A stretch of 64,000 nt of DNA from Streptomyces sp. TP-A0874 (GCF_001748085.1 NZ_BBZK01000004.1:1-64000); one strand, 5' to 3'. Counted from the first letter of the stretch, positions 19,138 through 27,474 are shown. Notes: a model not told the origin generated them from the letters alone. Made by a program: numbers and translations.

Positions 19138-20061
19138 TCAGGCGTGGTGGAACGGCAGCCCCGCTTCGGCGGCCAGTGCCTCGGAGTCGTCTGTCGGCAG
19201 CAGCGTGCCGGTGCCGTCGCTGATCGGCACCACGCCCAGGTCCAGCAGTTCGCCCATGGCGGCGCTCCCTGCCATGTCGCGGACCTGGAGCTGGTAGCGG
19301 GCCGTGGTGCGGTAGGCACCGCCGGCGTCGTCACCGGCGCGTTGCAGGAAGCCGGAGTCGACGAGGAAGGCGACCGCCTTCGCGATGATCCCGGTGGTCG
19401 AGCCGGCCAGGCGGCGGGCATCCTTGGTGGCGCCGGTGGCACTGCGCCTGGCGTACACCCGCCAGGCGGTCTCGAGTCCCGGTTCCTCGGTCCGCGGGTC
19501 GGTGTTCTCCCCCCGTTCCTCCGCCCGCTCCTCCAGTCGGCGGCAGACCTGTCGGACGAAGGCCTCCACTCCGCTGACCGTGATCCTGCCGATGTAGCCG
19601 TCGTCGGCGAGGTCCTCGGGGCGGGGGAAGGCCATGGCGGCGACGGCGAGGTGCGCGAGGCCGTGGAGGAAGCGGTCTGCGGAGTCGGCCGAGGCCCGGC
19701 GGGCGTAGTCGCCCATGCGGACGGCGAAGACCGAGTCCTCGGCGGCGGCCACGGCCATCCCGGCCCGGGCGGACACCTCCAGCACCACGAGTCCGAGGCC
19801 GGCGGCGACGGCGTCGGCGAGCCGGGCGAAGGCGGGGTCGTCGCGATGGCGGCGCAGCAGGTCGGTGTACTCCGGGTCCCGGGCCGGCAGCAGTTTGGGC
19901 TGGAGGCCGAAGGCGACGAGACGCGCGGCGTCGGCGGCGTCACCGGGGGTCACGCCGCGGGGCGGGGCGGGCGGCTCGGTGTGTTCCGCGGTGGGCTCGG
20001 CGGCAGCGGTCCCGCCGAGCGGTGCGGTCCGGGCAGCGTCCTCGGCGTGCTGTTCACTCAC
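19138..20061 (-). CDS. KITE-like subunit of the SMC-like operon (MukE/JetB-like)
   Basis: A 307-residue protein with a disordered Ala/Pro/Glu N-terminus (about 40 residues) and a body that reads as two winged-helix units: about 45-190 (DAARLVAFGLQPKLL to GVEAFVRQVCRRLEERAE) and about 200-290 (GIIAKAVAFLVDSGFLQRAG, RTTARYQLQVRDMAG). That pattern, plus its position between a kleisin-like gene and the giant ATPase, is what MukE and JetB show. Sequence identity to named families is not evident by eye, so the assignment rests on gene order and fold pattern. In such complexes the KITE dimer binds the kleisin and DNA. Confidence 0.65.
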   Translation of the reverse strand: MSEQHAEDAARTAPLGGTAAAEPTAEHTEPPAPPRGVTPGDAADAARLVAFGLQPKLLPARDPEYTDLLRRHRDDPAFARLADAVAAGLGLVVLEVSARAGMAVAAAEDSVFAVRMGDYARRASADSADRFLHGLAHLAVAAMAFPRPEDLADDGYIGRITVSGVEAFVRQVCRRLEERAEERGENTDPRTEEPGLETAWRVYARRSATGATKDARRLAGSTTGIIAKAVAFLVDSGFLQRAGDDAGGAYRTTARYQLQVRDMAGSAAMGELLDLGVVPISDGTGTLLPTDDSEALAAEAGLPFHHA

Positions 20062-20173
20062 GGCTGCTGCTCCTCGTTCTGTTCCGTCCGGCCGACCGGC
20101 CGCCTTGTGCTGCTGCGGGGAGCTGTGCTCCCGCCTCCGGGTGGGGTGCGGTCCAGCCGACCGCGGGAGGCCT

Positions 20174-21697
20174 TCACGGCCCCTCCGGGGTCTCGGCGTC
20201 CGCCGTGGTGAGCAGGGCGGTGCCGACGATCAGGTCGGCTCCTCCGTACTGCGGGTCGTCGAGCCGCTCGCCGTCGTCCACCGCGAACAGCAGCCGCCGC
20301 TCGCCTTGGCGTTGGGCGCTGCCGACGGGCGGGCTGGCCGCGTGCACCGCGAGGAGAGCGACGAGGTGCGGGAGGTCCGGGTCTCTCCGGCGGGCTTCGG
20401 CGAGCAGGCCGGAGAGCCGGCGCGGCGCATGGGGCGGCAGGTCGAGGATCTCCATGGCCTCGGCCAACTGCGGCTCAGTGAAACGGCTGTCGTCGGGGGT
20501 GGCGACGAGGTCGGGGTCCGGCAGCGCCACGCCGAGGTGGTCCCGCTCGGCGGGCGGGGTGAACAGCACGTCCACGAGGTCGCCGAGGCGTACGGCCGAC
20601 GGACCGCGCAGGCCGGTGCCGCGGGCGAAGAAGGCGTCGGTGACCCGGCGCGCGTCCTGGACCGGCAGCGCCACACAGGGGGCGAGGAGTTGGCCGTGGA
20701 GGTCGAGGCCTGCTCCGGCTGCCGGGCGGGCGAACGCCTGCCGGTCCTGCTCGGCGCGGAAGAGCGGTCCGGCGGCAAGGAGGCGGGACTGGAGTTGGGT
20801 GTGGCGTCTGATGCAGTCCTTGACGATGTCCACCAACTCGGCGGCTCGACGCTTGTGCTCCGCTTCCTCGGTTTCGTCGCGGGCCCGGCGGATGTTGGTC
20901 AGGATCGCGTTCTCGTGGCGGTACCGTTCGGCGACGTGCTCGAGCGCTTCGTCGATCATGTCGGGGACGGTCTGCAGCCAGTCCACGGCGCGGACGTCGC
21001 GGCGGGTGGCCTCCAGTGTGCGCCGGAGGGTCTCCGCGTACTGGACGGTGCGGTAGCGGGCCTGTTCGGCGGCGAGTTGGGCATCGGCGAGCCGGCCCCG
21101 GCTGATCAGCACCTCCAGTTTGACCTCGGCGGCGATCTGGGCGCTGGTCACATCGGTGTCGAGGGCGCCGACCAGGACGTTGACGGCCTCGTCGGTGGTG
21201 CGCAGGTAGACGCTGCCGCCGGGGCCGGGGACCTCCTCGATCAGTTTGAAGTCGTAGTCCCGGCGGACGTAGACGCCGTCCGCGCCGAAGGTGCCGTAGA
21301 CGGCTCGGAAGCCCCGGTCCACGCTGCCGACGTTGATGAGGTTCTCCAGCACCCAGCGGGCCACCCACTCGTGTTCGCCGGCCGGCCGCTCAGGGGCCTG
21401 GGCTGCCACCCGGGGCAGCAGCTTGGCCAGGATCTGCTCCTGGTCTGCGCCGGTGTCGAAGTCCATGCTGAGGGTGACCAGGTCGATGGCGGCCAGCGCC
21501 ACCTCCGCCATGGCGTAGCCGCGGTACTCGCCCGCGAGGTTCGACTTGCGGGCGTCCAGGTCGTGCAGGGGTGCCGTGCAGGCGAGCGCTCGCAGCCGCC
21601 GGGCCAGCCCCTCGTCGGCGGCCGGCCCTGGCGCGGGCCGTGGGCCGGCCGGCGGGTTCGGAGCGGCCGGCGCGGCAGGGGGGTTGGCAGTCACCAC
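20174..21697 (-). CDS. Kleisin-like subunit of the SMC-like operon (MukF/JetA-like)
   Basis: A 507-residue protein, first gene of the operon. After a Pro/Ala-rich leader it has an all-helical N-terminal region with winged-helix character (EYRGYAMAEVALAAIDLVTLS, EWVARWVLENLINVG), a beta-rich segment (YGTFGADGVYVRRDYDFKLI), then a long central helical bundle (about 180-290, with RYRTVQYAETLRRTLEATRR and ERYRHENAILTNIRRARDE) and a C-terminal globular part. This layout resembles MukF/JetA kleisins, which bridge the two SMC heads. The assignment is inferred from architecture and gene order. Both GTG codons at the start are usable. The gene begins 73 bp from the convergently unrelated pcp operon end. 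Confidence 0.65.
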   Translation of the reverse strand: MVTANPPAAPAAPNPPAGPRPAPGPAADEGLARRLRALACTAPLHDLDARKSNLAGEYRGYAMAEVALAAIDLVTLSMDFDTGADQEQILAKLLPRVAAQAPERPAGEHEWVARWVLENLINVGSVDRGFRAVYGTFGADGVYVRRDYDFKLIEEVPGPGGSVYLRTTDEAVNVLVGALDTDVTSAQIAAEVKLEVLISRGRLADAQLAAEQARYRTVQYAETLRRTLEATRRDVRAVDWLQTVPDMIDEALEHVAERYRHENAILTNIRRARDETEEAEHKRRAAELVDIVKDCIRRHTQLQSRLLAAGPLFRAEQDRQAFARPAAGAGLDLHGQLLAPCVALPVQDARRVTDAFFARGTGLRGPSAVRLGDLVDVLFTPPAERDHLGVALPDPDLVATPDDSRFTEPQLAEAMEILDLPPHAPRRLSGLLAEARRRDPDLPHLVALLAVHAASPPVGSAQRQGERRLLFAVDDGERLDDPQYGGADLIVGTALLTTADAETPEGP

Positions 21698-21770
21698 GAC
21701 AGGTTAAGCGGTGCCACCGTCTGCGATCGAAACGGCGCATTCTGGTTCGGCCACCCGAAACCGCGGCCCT

Positions 21771-22430
21771 TCAGTGGGTGGCCCCTTCGGCAACCCGGAT
21801 GTCGGCGCGGGTGGCCATCGCGGTGGCCACGATGATCCGCAGCGCCTTCGCCATGTCGGAGACGGACATCGAGGGCGCGTCGCCGCTCCCGCCCCGGTCG
21901 GCGACCTGGTCCGGCGCGTAGGGCACGTGCACGAAGCCGCCGCGGATCTCCGGCCGTTCCGTGGCGATCAGGTGCGCCAGTCCGTAGAAGACGTGGTTGC
22001 AGACGAAGGTGCCGGCGGTCTGCGAGACGCAGGCGGGCAGCCCCGCCGCGCGTACCGCGGCGGCACAGGCCTTGACCGGGAGGGTGCTGAAGTAGCCGAC
22101 GGGTCCACCGGGCACGACGGGCTCGTCGACGGGCTGCCGGCCGGCGTTGTCGGGTATCCGGGCGTCGTCGACGTTGACCGCTGTCCTTTCCAGACTGACG
22201 GAGGCCCGGCCGCCGGCCTGTCCGACGCACACCACCAACTCGGGCCGGTGGCTCTCGACGGCGGCTTCGAGTTCCTCGATGGCCGTACCGAACCGGCAGC
22301 TGAGCCGGACCGCCGCGAGCGGCCCGACTCCGGGCAACGGCGATCGGGCCGCGGCTTGGACGGCCTGCCAGGACGGGTTCAGCCGGGCGCCGTCGAACGG
22401 TTCGAATCCGGTGAGCAGTACCCGGGCCAC
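21771..22430 (-). CDS. pcp: Pyrrolidone-carboxylate (pyroglutamyl) peptidase I
   Basis: A cysteine peptidase (C15) that removes N-terminal pyroglutamate from peptides, releasing 5-oxoproline. The product is 219 residues, standard for the family. LLTGFEPFDG marks the N-terminus, SLERTAVNVDDARIPDN carries the conserved Glu, TAGTFVCNHVFYGL gives catalytic Cys144 and GFVHVPYAP gives His168, the same numbering as classical Pcp. The GTG at 22430 is chosen because GGGAG sits seven bases upstream and homology begins there. It lies 11 bp after the DUF979 stop, so it is the last gene of a DUF969-DUF979-pcp operon that supplies 5-oxoproline to the pxp enzymes. Confidence 0.95.
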   Translation of the reverse strand: MARVLLTGFEPFDGARLNPSWQAVQAAARSPLPGVGPLAAVRLSCRFGTAIEELEAAVESHRPELVVCVGQAGGRASVSLERTAVNVDDARIPDNAGRQPVDEPVVPGGPVGYFSTLPVKACAAAVRAAGLPACVSQTAGTFVCNHVFYGLAHLIATERPEIRGGFVHVPYAPDQVADRGGSGDAPSMSVSDMAKALRIIVATAMATRADIRVAEGATH

Positions 22431-22441
22431 TTGGGTCTCCC

Positions 22442-23410
22442 TCAGAAAGCGAACAGCGAGATGATGAGGATGTTGCAGGCCAGCATCGCGCCGGCGGTGG
22501 GGATCTGTGCCTTGATCGGGCCGTACTGGTCCTTGAGTTCCAGCAGCGCCGCCGGCACAAGGTTGAAGTTGGCGGCCATCGGGGTCACCAGGGTGCCGCA
22601 GAAGCCGGCGAGCATGCCCACGGCGAGGATCGCGGGCGGGTTGCCGTGCATCTGCTCGATGAGCACCGGCCAGCCGATGGCGGCGGTCATCACCGGGAAG
22701 GCCGCGAAGGCGTTTCCCATGATGACGGTGAACAGCGCCATTCCGACGCAGTAGACGGTGACGGCGAGGTACTTCTGCCCCTCCGGCAGTACGGATTCGG
22801 TGATCCTGCCGACCTGGTCGCCGACCCCGGACACCTGGAAGATGGAGCCGAGCACGGCGAGGAGTTGGGGAAGCAGGAGTGCCCAGCCCATGGCTTCCAG
22901 CAGTCCTCGACCGGCGTGCACGGGCACCGCGGCCCGGCGCTCGCGGACGACGAACATGGCGACGGCGAGGCCGGCGATGGAGCCGATGCCGAGCCCCAGG
23001 ATGGTCTCGCTGCCCGGTTCGAGAACCGGACGTCCCTCGATGGTCCAGTGCTTGACCAGCGAGGCGCAGAGCACCGCGACGACCGGGATGGTCAGCGCCG
23101 GGATGAACAGCTTGCTGCCCAGCCGCTCGGCGGCGGCGGTCCGCTGTTCGGCTGTCGTCGTACGCGGGGTCCCCCGCCCGGTGCGTCCGAACCCGGCCAG
23201 GCAGACCATCACCAGGACGGCCACGCCGAGCGGTTCGGCCGGGGCCCGTTTCTCGGTCACCCAGGTGCTGTACAGGAAGCAGAGCCCCAACAGCCCCCAG
23301 AACGCCGCTGAGCCGAGCCGCCGGGCGTTGCTGCGATCCCGGACCATCTGCAGGGCCATCGCGACGAAGACCGCGCCCACCAGCCAGAAGAACCACTCGG
23401 CCCGGATCAC
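22442..23410 (-). CDS. DUF979 membrane protein, putative 5-oxoproline/peptide transporter subunit
   Basis: A 322-residue integral membrane protein with about nine hydrophobic segments, beginning with the first residues (FFWLVGAVFVAMALQM) and ending with CNILIISLFAF. It matches DUF979, which in many bacteria is encoded beside DUF969 and pcp or oxoprolinase genes. Conserved polar stretches inside the membrane region include MGNAFAAFPVMTAA and GTLVTPMAANFNLVPAALLE. Its start overlaps the DUF969 stop by four bases, so the two proteins are made together and probably form one carrier. Transport of 5-oxoproline or pyroglutamyl compounds is inferred from gene context, not from sequence. Confidence 0.88.
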   Translation of the reverse strand: MIRAEWFFWLVGAVFVAMALQMVRDRSNARRLGSAAFWGLLGLCFLYSTWVTEKRAPAEPLGVAVLVMVCLAGFGRTGRGTPRTTTAEQRTAAAERLGSKLFIPALTIPVVAVLCASLVKHWTIEGRPVLEPGSETILGLGIGSIAGLAVAMFVVRERRAAVPVHAGRGLLEAMGWALLLPQLLAVLGSIFQVSGVGDQVGRITESVLPEGQKYLAVTVYCVGMALFTVIMGNAFAAFPVMTAAIGWPVLIEQMHGNPPAILAVGMLAGFCGTLVTPMAANFNLVPAALLELKDQYGPIKAQIPTAGAMLACNILIISLFAF

Positions 23411-24123
23411 TTGGCCTCCTCGTGTCGTGTCCCGGCCGCTGACTCCGCGTTGGCCGCGATGATCTCCCGTTCCAGGGAGCGGTCCAGGCGCAGCAGGCGG
23501 GCTCCGTGGACGAAGAAGGCGCAGACCGCCGTGGGGATGGCCCAGAGCGCCAGTTGCAGCGGCTCCAGGTGGGTGTGGTAGGTGCTGTTGACGAAACCGG
23601 TGATGAGCAGGATGGAACCGATCGCGAGGAAGCAGTCCTCGCCGAAGAACAGCCCCACGGTGTCGGCGCTGGAGGAGTACGAGCGGATGCGTTCGCGCAC
23701 CCGGTCCGGCAGTGGGCCGTACCGTTGCTCGGCAGCTCCCTCGGCCATCGGCGCGATCATCGGCCGGACGCTCTGGGCGGGCCCTCCGATGCTGATGAGG
23801 CCGAAGGCCGCGGTGAGTTGGCGCAGCCCCAGGTAGATGGCGAGGAACCGGCCGGTGGTGAGTCCGCTGAGCCTGCCGATGAGTCTGCGGGCCTGTTCCT
23901 GGAGGCCGTGCCGCTCCAGCAGGCCGATGACCGGCAACGTGATGACGAAGATCGTCACCGCGCGGCTCGATGCGAACCCCTCACCGAAGGCCGCGAGCAC
24001 CTCGCGAGGCGACAGCCTGCCCAACAGGCCGGTGGCGATACCGGCGACACCCACCACCAGCAGTGGGTTCCGTCTGGTGGCGAACCCCAGGACCACCACC
24101 AGGACACCGAGGAGAACGATCAT
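23407..24123 (-). CDS. DUF969 membrane protein, putative partner of DUF979 in transport
   Basis: A 238-residue integral membrane protein of family DUF969 with about six hydrophobic segments. Family-like motifs are RRNPLLVVGVAGIATGLL near the start, GLRQLTAAFGLISIGGPAQSVRPMIAPMAEGAAE and SADTVGLFFGEDCFLAIGS. AAAGG lies about eight bases before the ATG. It is the first gene of the minus-strand operon, transcribed away from the GntR gene. One copy of the 29-bp palindromic repeat lies 60-88 bp upstream of its start, where it would overlap or flank the promoter. Confidence 0.88.
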   Translation of the reverse strand: MIVLLGVLVVVLGFATRRNPLLVVGVAGIATGLLGRLSPREVLAAFGEGFASSRAVTIFVITLPVIGLLERHGLQEQARRLIGRLSGLTTGRFLAIYLGLRQLTAAFGLISIGGPAQSVRPMIAPMAEGAAEQRYGPLPDRVRERIRSYSSSADTVGLFFGEDCFLAIGSILLITGFVNSTYHTHLEPLQLALWAIPTAVCAFFVHGARLLRLDRSLEREIIAANAESAAGTRHEEAK

Positions 24124-24182
24124 GCGTCCGCCTTTCGCACACGGACCTCACCGGGACGTGAGGCGAATGCGGGGAGGCTAGA

Positions 24183-24211
24183 GGATCGTTCAACGATCCG
24201 ACAAGAGGTCG
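24183..24211. promoter_or_regulatory. Palindromic operator, copy 1 (DUF969-DUF979-pcp side)
   Basis: GGATCGTTCAACGATCC (24183-24199) is a perfect palindrome around a central base, followed by GACAAGAGGTCG. The 29 bases are repeated in inverted orientation at 25056-25084 with two mismatches. It lies between the GntR gene end and the DUF969 start. Binding by the FCD-type GntR protein encoded between the copies is inferred. Confidence 0.75.
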
Positions 24212-24266
24212 ATCGCCGGAGTCACCATCGCTCCGGACGCGCGCCCCGTTGGGAAGTTCCGCGCCG

Positions 24267-24980
24267 TCAGTTCTCCGGCATCTGCTCGGCATAGGCCCCG
24301 GCGAGCTGCCTTCGGGAGTCCTCCAGGTAGCGGGCGAGAAGCCGCTCGGCCGCCGCTGGCCGCCCCTGCCGGAGCTCTTCGAGGATCTGCCGGTTCCGGG
24401 CCAGGTAGGGCTGGTAGAAGCGCCGCGGATCGTCCATCACATGGAAGACCAGGCGTAGTTCGGCGAAGAGGCCGCGCATCAGGTCGTCGGTGCGCGGGCT
24501 GCCCGCGAGGCCCACGAGGGCTTGGTGGAAACGGATGTTGGCGGTGGAGAGCTCCTGCCAGGCGCCCTCCCGTACCGCCGACTCCCCGGCGGCGACAGCC
24601 GCCTCCACCGGCTTCAGGTCGTAGGGCGGATCCCCCAGGCCGCGCACGATGGCGCACTCGACGAGCTCCCGCACCCGGTAGATGTCCACCAGGTCCTGCA
24701 CGGTGACGATCCGCACGAAGACCCCCCGGTTGAGCTGGTGGACCAGCAGTCGCTCGTGGGTGAGCAGCCGGAACGCCTCCCGGAGCGTGTTCCGGGAGAC
24801 CCCGAGGGCGCCCCCGATGCTGTCCTCCGAGAGCCGGGCGCCGGGTGCGAAGCAGCCGCGGGCGATCCGGTCCCGGAGGATGTCCGCGACCCGCTCCGCG
24901 GTGCTCGTCCGACCGAGCAGCGCCCGGTCCGCCTCCAGTCCCGCGACCTCCGCCGAGCGCCGGCCAACCCCGTTCGTCAC
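24267..24980 (-). CDS. GntR-family transcriptional regulator, FCD (FadR) subfamily
   Basis: A 237-residue regulator. The N-terminal winged helix (about 25-95) has the GntR pattern RIARGCFAPGARLSE, LGVSRNTLREAFRLL and the wing HQLNRGVFVRIV. The C-terminal FCD ligand domain (about 100-225) has the metal-binding pattern DIYRVRELVE, FHQALVGLAGS and the last His-containing helices. It lies between the 5-oxoproline transport/peptidase operon and the pxp operon, and each flank carries one copy of a 29-bp palindrome-containing motif. Control of both operons, with 5-oxoproline as inducer, is the natural inference. Its own transcription reads toward DUF969. Confidence 0.92.
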   Translation of the reverse strand: MTNGVGRRSAEVAGLEADRALLGRTSTAERVADILRDRIARGCFAPGARLSEDSIGGALGVSRNTLREAFRLLTHERLLVHQLNRGVFVRIVTVQDLVDIYRVRELVECAIVRGLGDPPYDLKPVEAAVAAGESAVREGAWQELSTANIRFHQALVGLAGSPRTDDLMRGLFAELRLVFHVMDDPRRFYQPYLARNRQILEELRQGRPAAAERLLARYLEDSRRQLAGAYAEQMPEN

Positions 24981-25055
24981 GATTCTCTTCCCTTCCGCCC
25001 GGCGTAGCGGGCTTTTCCCGCACAGGAGTCAATCCCAGTTGCGGAGGGAGAACAA

Positions 25056-25084
25056 CGACCTCTTGTCGGATCGTTCAACAATCC
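25056..25084. promoter_or_regulatory. Palindromic operator, copy 2 (pxpABC and gntR side)
   Basis: Inverted copy of the 29-bp motif at 24183-24211, identical at 27 positions; its core is GGATCGTTCAACAATCC. It lies between the divergent GntR gene (start 24980) and pxpA (start 25200), so one site could control both promoters and allow autoregulation. Confidence 0.75.
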
Positions 25085-25199
25085 CTTACCGTATGGTCGG
25101 CCGATCGTTCCCCCTGTCTTCCGCGGACCCGGGACCGGACCGGCGATGGGCGGGCGCCGCGGCCGACCGGAGGCGCTCCGGCAGGACGAACGGAGAGAC

Positions 25200-25970
25200 A
25201 TGACCGAGCTGGTGATGGACCTCAACGCCGACCTCGGGGAGGGGTTCGGGCGGTGGAGCCTCACCGACGACGAGGGCCTGCTCTCGGTGGTGACCAGCGC
25301 CAACGTCGCCTGCGGCTTCCACGCCGGGGACCCCAGCACCATGCACCGGGTCTGCACCATGGCGGCCGAGCGGGGGGTGGCCGTGGGCGCCCAGGTCTCC
25401 TACCGGGACCTCGTTGGGTTCGGCCGTCGGGCCATGGACGTGCCACCGGAGGAACTCACGCACGAGATCGCCTACCAGATCGGCGCGTTGGAGGTATTCG
25501 CCCGGGCCGCCGGCAGCCGGGTGCGCTACGTCAAGCCGCACGGGGCCCTGTACAACCGCGTGGCCGTCGACGAGGAGCAGGCCGCTGCCGTCGTCGAGGG
25601 CATCCTGCTGGCGGCGGGCGGGGCGAAGCTGCCGGTGCTCGGTCTGCCGGGCTCCCGTCTGCACGCCAGCGCCGCACGGGCCGGACTCCCCGTCGTCGCC
25701 GAGGCGTTCGCCGACCGTGCGTACACCGCGGCGGGCGCGCTGGTGCCGCGGAACCGGCCCGGCGCGGTGGTCAGCGACCCGACCGAGGTGCTGCGGCGCT
25801 CCCTCGCCATCGCCGGGAGCGGAGAGGTGACCACCGTCGGCGGGGAGCGGATAGCCCTCAGGGCCCGTTCGCTGTGCGTGCACGGCGACACCCCAGGGGC
25901 CGTGGATCTGGCGCGCCGGCTGAGGACGGGGCTGGAGGCTGCCGGCATAACCGTCGGGGCCTTCGGATGA
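25200..25970 (+). CDS. pxpA: 5-oxoprolinase subunit PxpA (LamB/YcsF family)
   Basis: Subunit A of the prokaryotic ATP-dependent 5-oxoprolinase, which opens 5-oxoproline to glutamate together with PxpB and PxpC. The 256-residue product carries the family signature MDLNADLGEGFGRW near the start, then NVACGFHAGDPSTM, VGAQVSYRDLVGFGRR, YVKPHGALYN and a C-terminal SLCVHGDTPGAV. The start is the ATG at 25200 with GGAGA just upstream; 18 further in-frame codons upstream have no homology. The stop overlaps the pxpB start (ATGA), giving a coupled pxpA-pxpB-pxpC operon. A copy of the putative operator lies about 116 bp upstream. Confidence 0.95.
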   Translation: MTELVMDLNADLGEGFGRWSLTDDEGLLSVVTSANVACGFHAGDPSTMHRVCTMAAERGVAVGAQVSYRDLVGFGRRAMDVPPEELTHEIAYQIGALEVFARAAGSRVRYVKPHGALYNRVAVDEEQAAAVVEGILLAAGGAKLPVLGLPGSRLHASAARAGLPVVAEAFADRAYTAAGALVPRNRPGAVVSDPTEVLRRSLAIAGSGEVTTVGGERIALRARSLCVHGDTPGAVDLARRLRTGLEAAGITVGAFG

Positions 25971-26587
25971 GGCCCCTGCCGGTGGGAGACCACGGGCTCC
26001 TGATCGAACTCGACGACGGGGAGGATGTCGGGGCGCTCCACGCCGAACTGCTCCGCCGCCGAGCCGCGGGCGCGCTCACGGCCACCGGAGAGATCGTGCC
26101 CGCGGCCCGGACCGTCCTGGTCACCGGGATCCCGGACCCGGCGGCGCTCGCCGCGGAGCTTCCACGATGGCAGGTCCCGCCCCTGGCGCCCACCGCCCGG
26201 CAGGTCGTGGAGGTCCCCGTCCGATACGACGGCCCGGACCTCGCCGAAGTGGCCGAGCTGTGGGGGGTCACCGAACGGGAAGTCGCTCGGATCCACTCCG
26301 GCACCGACTTCCGGGTGGCGTTCTGCGGGTTCGCCCCCGGGTTCGGCTATCTCACCGGGCTGGCCGAGCACCGCCGGGTGCCCCGCCGCGCCACCCCTCG
26401 TACCCGGGTCCCGGTCGGATCGGTCGGCCTCGCCGGCACCTACACCGGTGTCTACCCCCGGCCCTCCCCCGGCGGCTGGCTGCTCATCGGGACCACGGAC
26501 GTCGTGCTCTGGTCTCCGGAGCGCGAACCGGCCGCACTGCTCACGCCCGGTGCCGGGGTCCGTTTCGTCCCGGAGACCGCGGTATGA
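25967..26587 (+). CDS. pxpB: 5-oxoprolinase subunit PxpB (KipI family)
   Basis: A 206-residue KipI/allophanate-hydrolase-subunit-1 family protein. The signature FRVAFCGFAPGFGYLTGL and the following RRATPRTRVPVGSVGLAG, TGVYPRPSPGGWLLIG are typical. In this family PxpB joins PxpC to form the ATP-dependent part of 5-oxoprolinase. The ATG at 25967 overlaps the pxpA stop by four bases, and the gene's own stop overlaps the pxpC start in the same way, so all three subunits are made in proportion. Confidence 0.95.
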   Translation: MRPLPVGDHGLLIELDDGEDVGALHAELLRRRAAGALTATGEIVPAARTVLVTGIPDPAALAAELPRWQVPPLAPTARQVVEVPVRYDGPDLAEVAELWGVTEREVARIHSGTDFRVAFCGFAPGFGYLTGLAEHRRVPRRATPRTRVPVGSVGLAGTYTGVYPRPSPGGWLLIGTTDVVLWSPEREPAALLTPGAGVRFVPETAV

Positions 26588-27474
26588 GCGGCCGGTCGAT
26601 CCGGGTGGTCCGCGCCGGCGCGCTCACCACGGTGCAGGACACCGGCAGACCGGGCTACGCGCACCTCGGGGTGCCCCGTTCCGGCGCGTTGGACCCCGGG
26701 GCGCACGCGCTGGCCAACCGGCTGGTGGGGAACGAACCCGGGGCCGCCGTCCTGGAGACGACCCTGAACGGATGTGCCGTGCGGGCCGACACGCCGACGA
26801 CCGCCGCGGTCACCGGCGCCCCGTGCCGGGTGACCCTGAACGGACGTCCGGTGGCGTGGAGCGGGCCCGTGGCGGTCCCGGCCGGCGGGGTGCTCTCGCT
26901 GGGGCCGGCCGAGTACGGGGTCCGCAGCTACCTGGCGTTCGCCGGGGGCCTCGCCGTGGACCCGGTGCTCGGCAGCCGTTCGACGGACCTGCTCTCCGGA
27001 CTGGGCCCCGAACCGCTGACGGACGGCGCCACACTGCCGCTCGGCCCGGCCCGGCCCGTGCGGCCGGTGTCCGCCCCCACCCTGCCGTGGCAGGCGCCGC
27101 CGGCTGAGTTGGTGCTCCCGCTGCTGCCCGGTCCCCGCGAGGACTGGTTCACCGACGGGGCTCTGCGGACGCTCGCGACCGGCACGTACCGGGTCTCCGC
27201 AGCGAGCAACCGGATCGGTCTGCGCACCGAGGGGCCGGCGCTGGAGCGCGCCCGAGAGGAGGAGTTGCCCAGCGAGGGCATGACGCTCGGCTCCGTACAG
27301 GTACCGCCGGACGGCTGCCCGGTGGTCTTCCTCGCCGACCACCCCACCACCGGCGGCTACCCCGTGATCGGGGTCGTCCCCCAAGAAGCGCTCGACCCCA
27401 CCGCGCAGGCGGTCCCCGGCACCCCGCTCCGCTTCGTCCTACGGCGCCGGCGAGCCGCGCCCGGCCGCAACTGA
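26584..27474 (+). CDS. pxpC: 5-oxoprolinase subunit PxpC (KipA family)
   Basis: A 296-residue KipA/allophanate-hydrolase-subunit-2 family protein. Family features are VVRAGALTTVQDTGRPGYAHLGVPRSGALD at the N-terminus, AFAGGLAVDPVLGSRSTDLLSGLG in the middle and SEGMTLGSVQVPPDG, FLADHPTTGGYPVIGVV near the end. It completes the PxpABC enzyme that turns 5-oxoproline into glutamate. It is the last gene of the operon, ending 42 bp before the convergent single-chain oxoprolinase, which catalyses the same overall reaction by an unrelated route in other organisms. Confidence 0.95.
   Translation: MSGRSIRVVRAGALTTVQDTGRPGYAHLGVPRSGALDPGAHALANRLVGNEPGAAVLETTLNGCAVRADTPTTAAVTGAPCRVTLNGRPVAWSGPVAVPAGGVLSLGPAEYGVRSYLAFAGGLAVDPVLGSRSTDLLSGLGPEPLTDGATLPLGPARPVRPVSAPTLPWQAPPAELVLPLLPGPREDWFTDGALRTLATGTYRVSAASNRIGLRTEGPALERAREEELPSEGMTLGSVQVPPDGCPVVFLADHPTTGGYPVIGVVPQEALDPTAQAVPGTPLRFVLRRRRAAPGRN

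Noticed and set aside
14300..21697. Complete Wadjet (JetABCD) defence system
   Set aside because: No TOPRIM/JetD-like gene is within reach on either side, so only an ABC-like core can be claimed.
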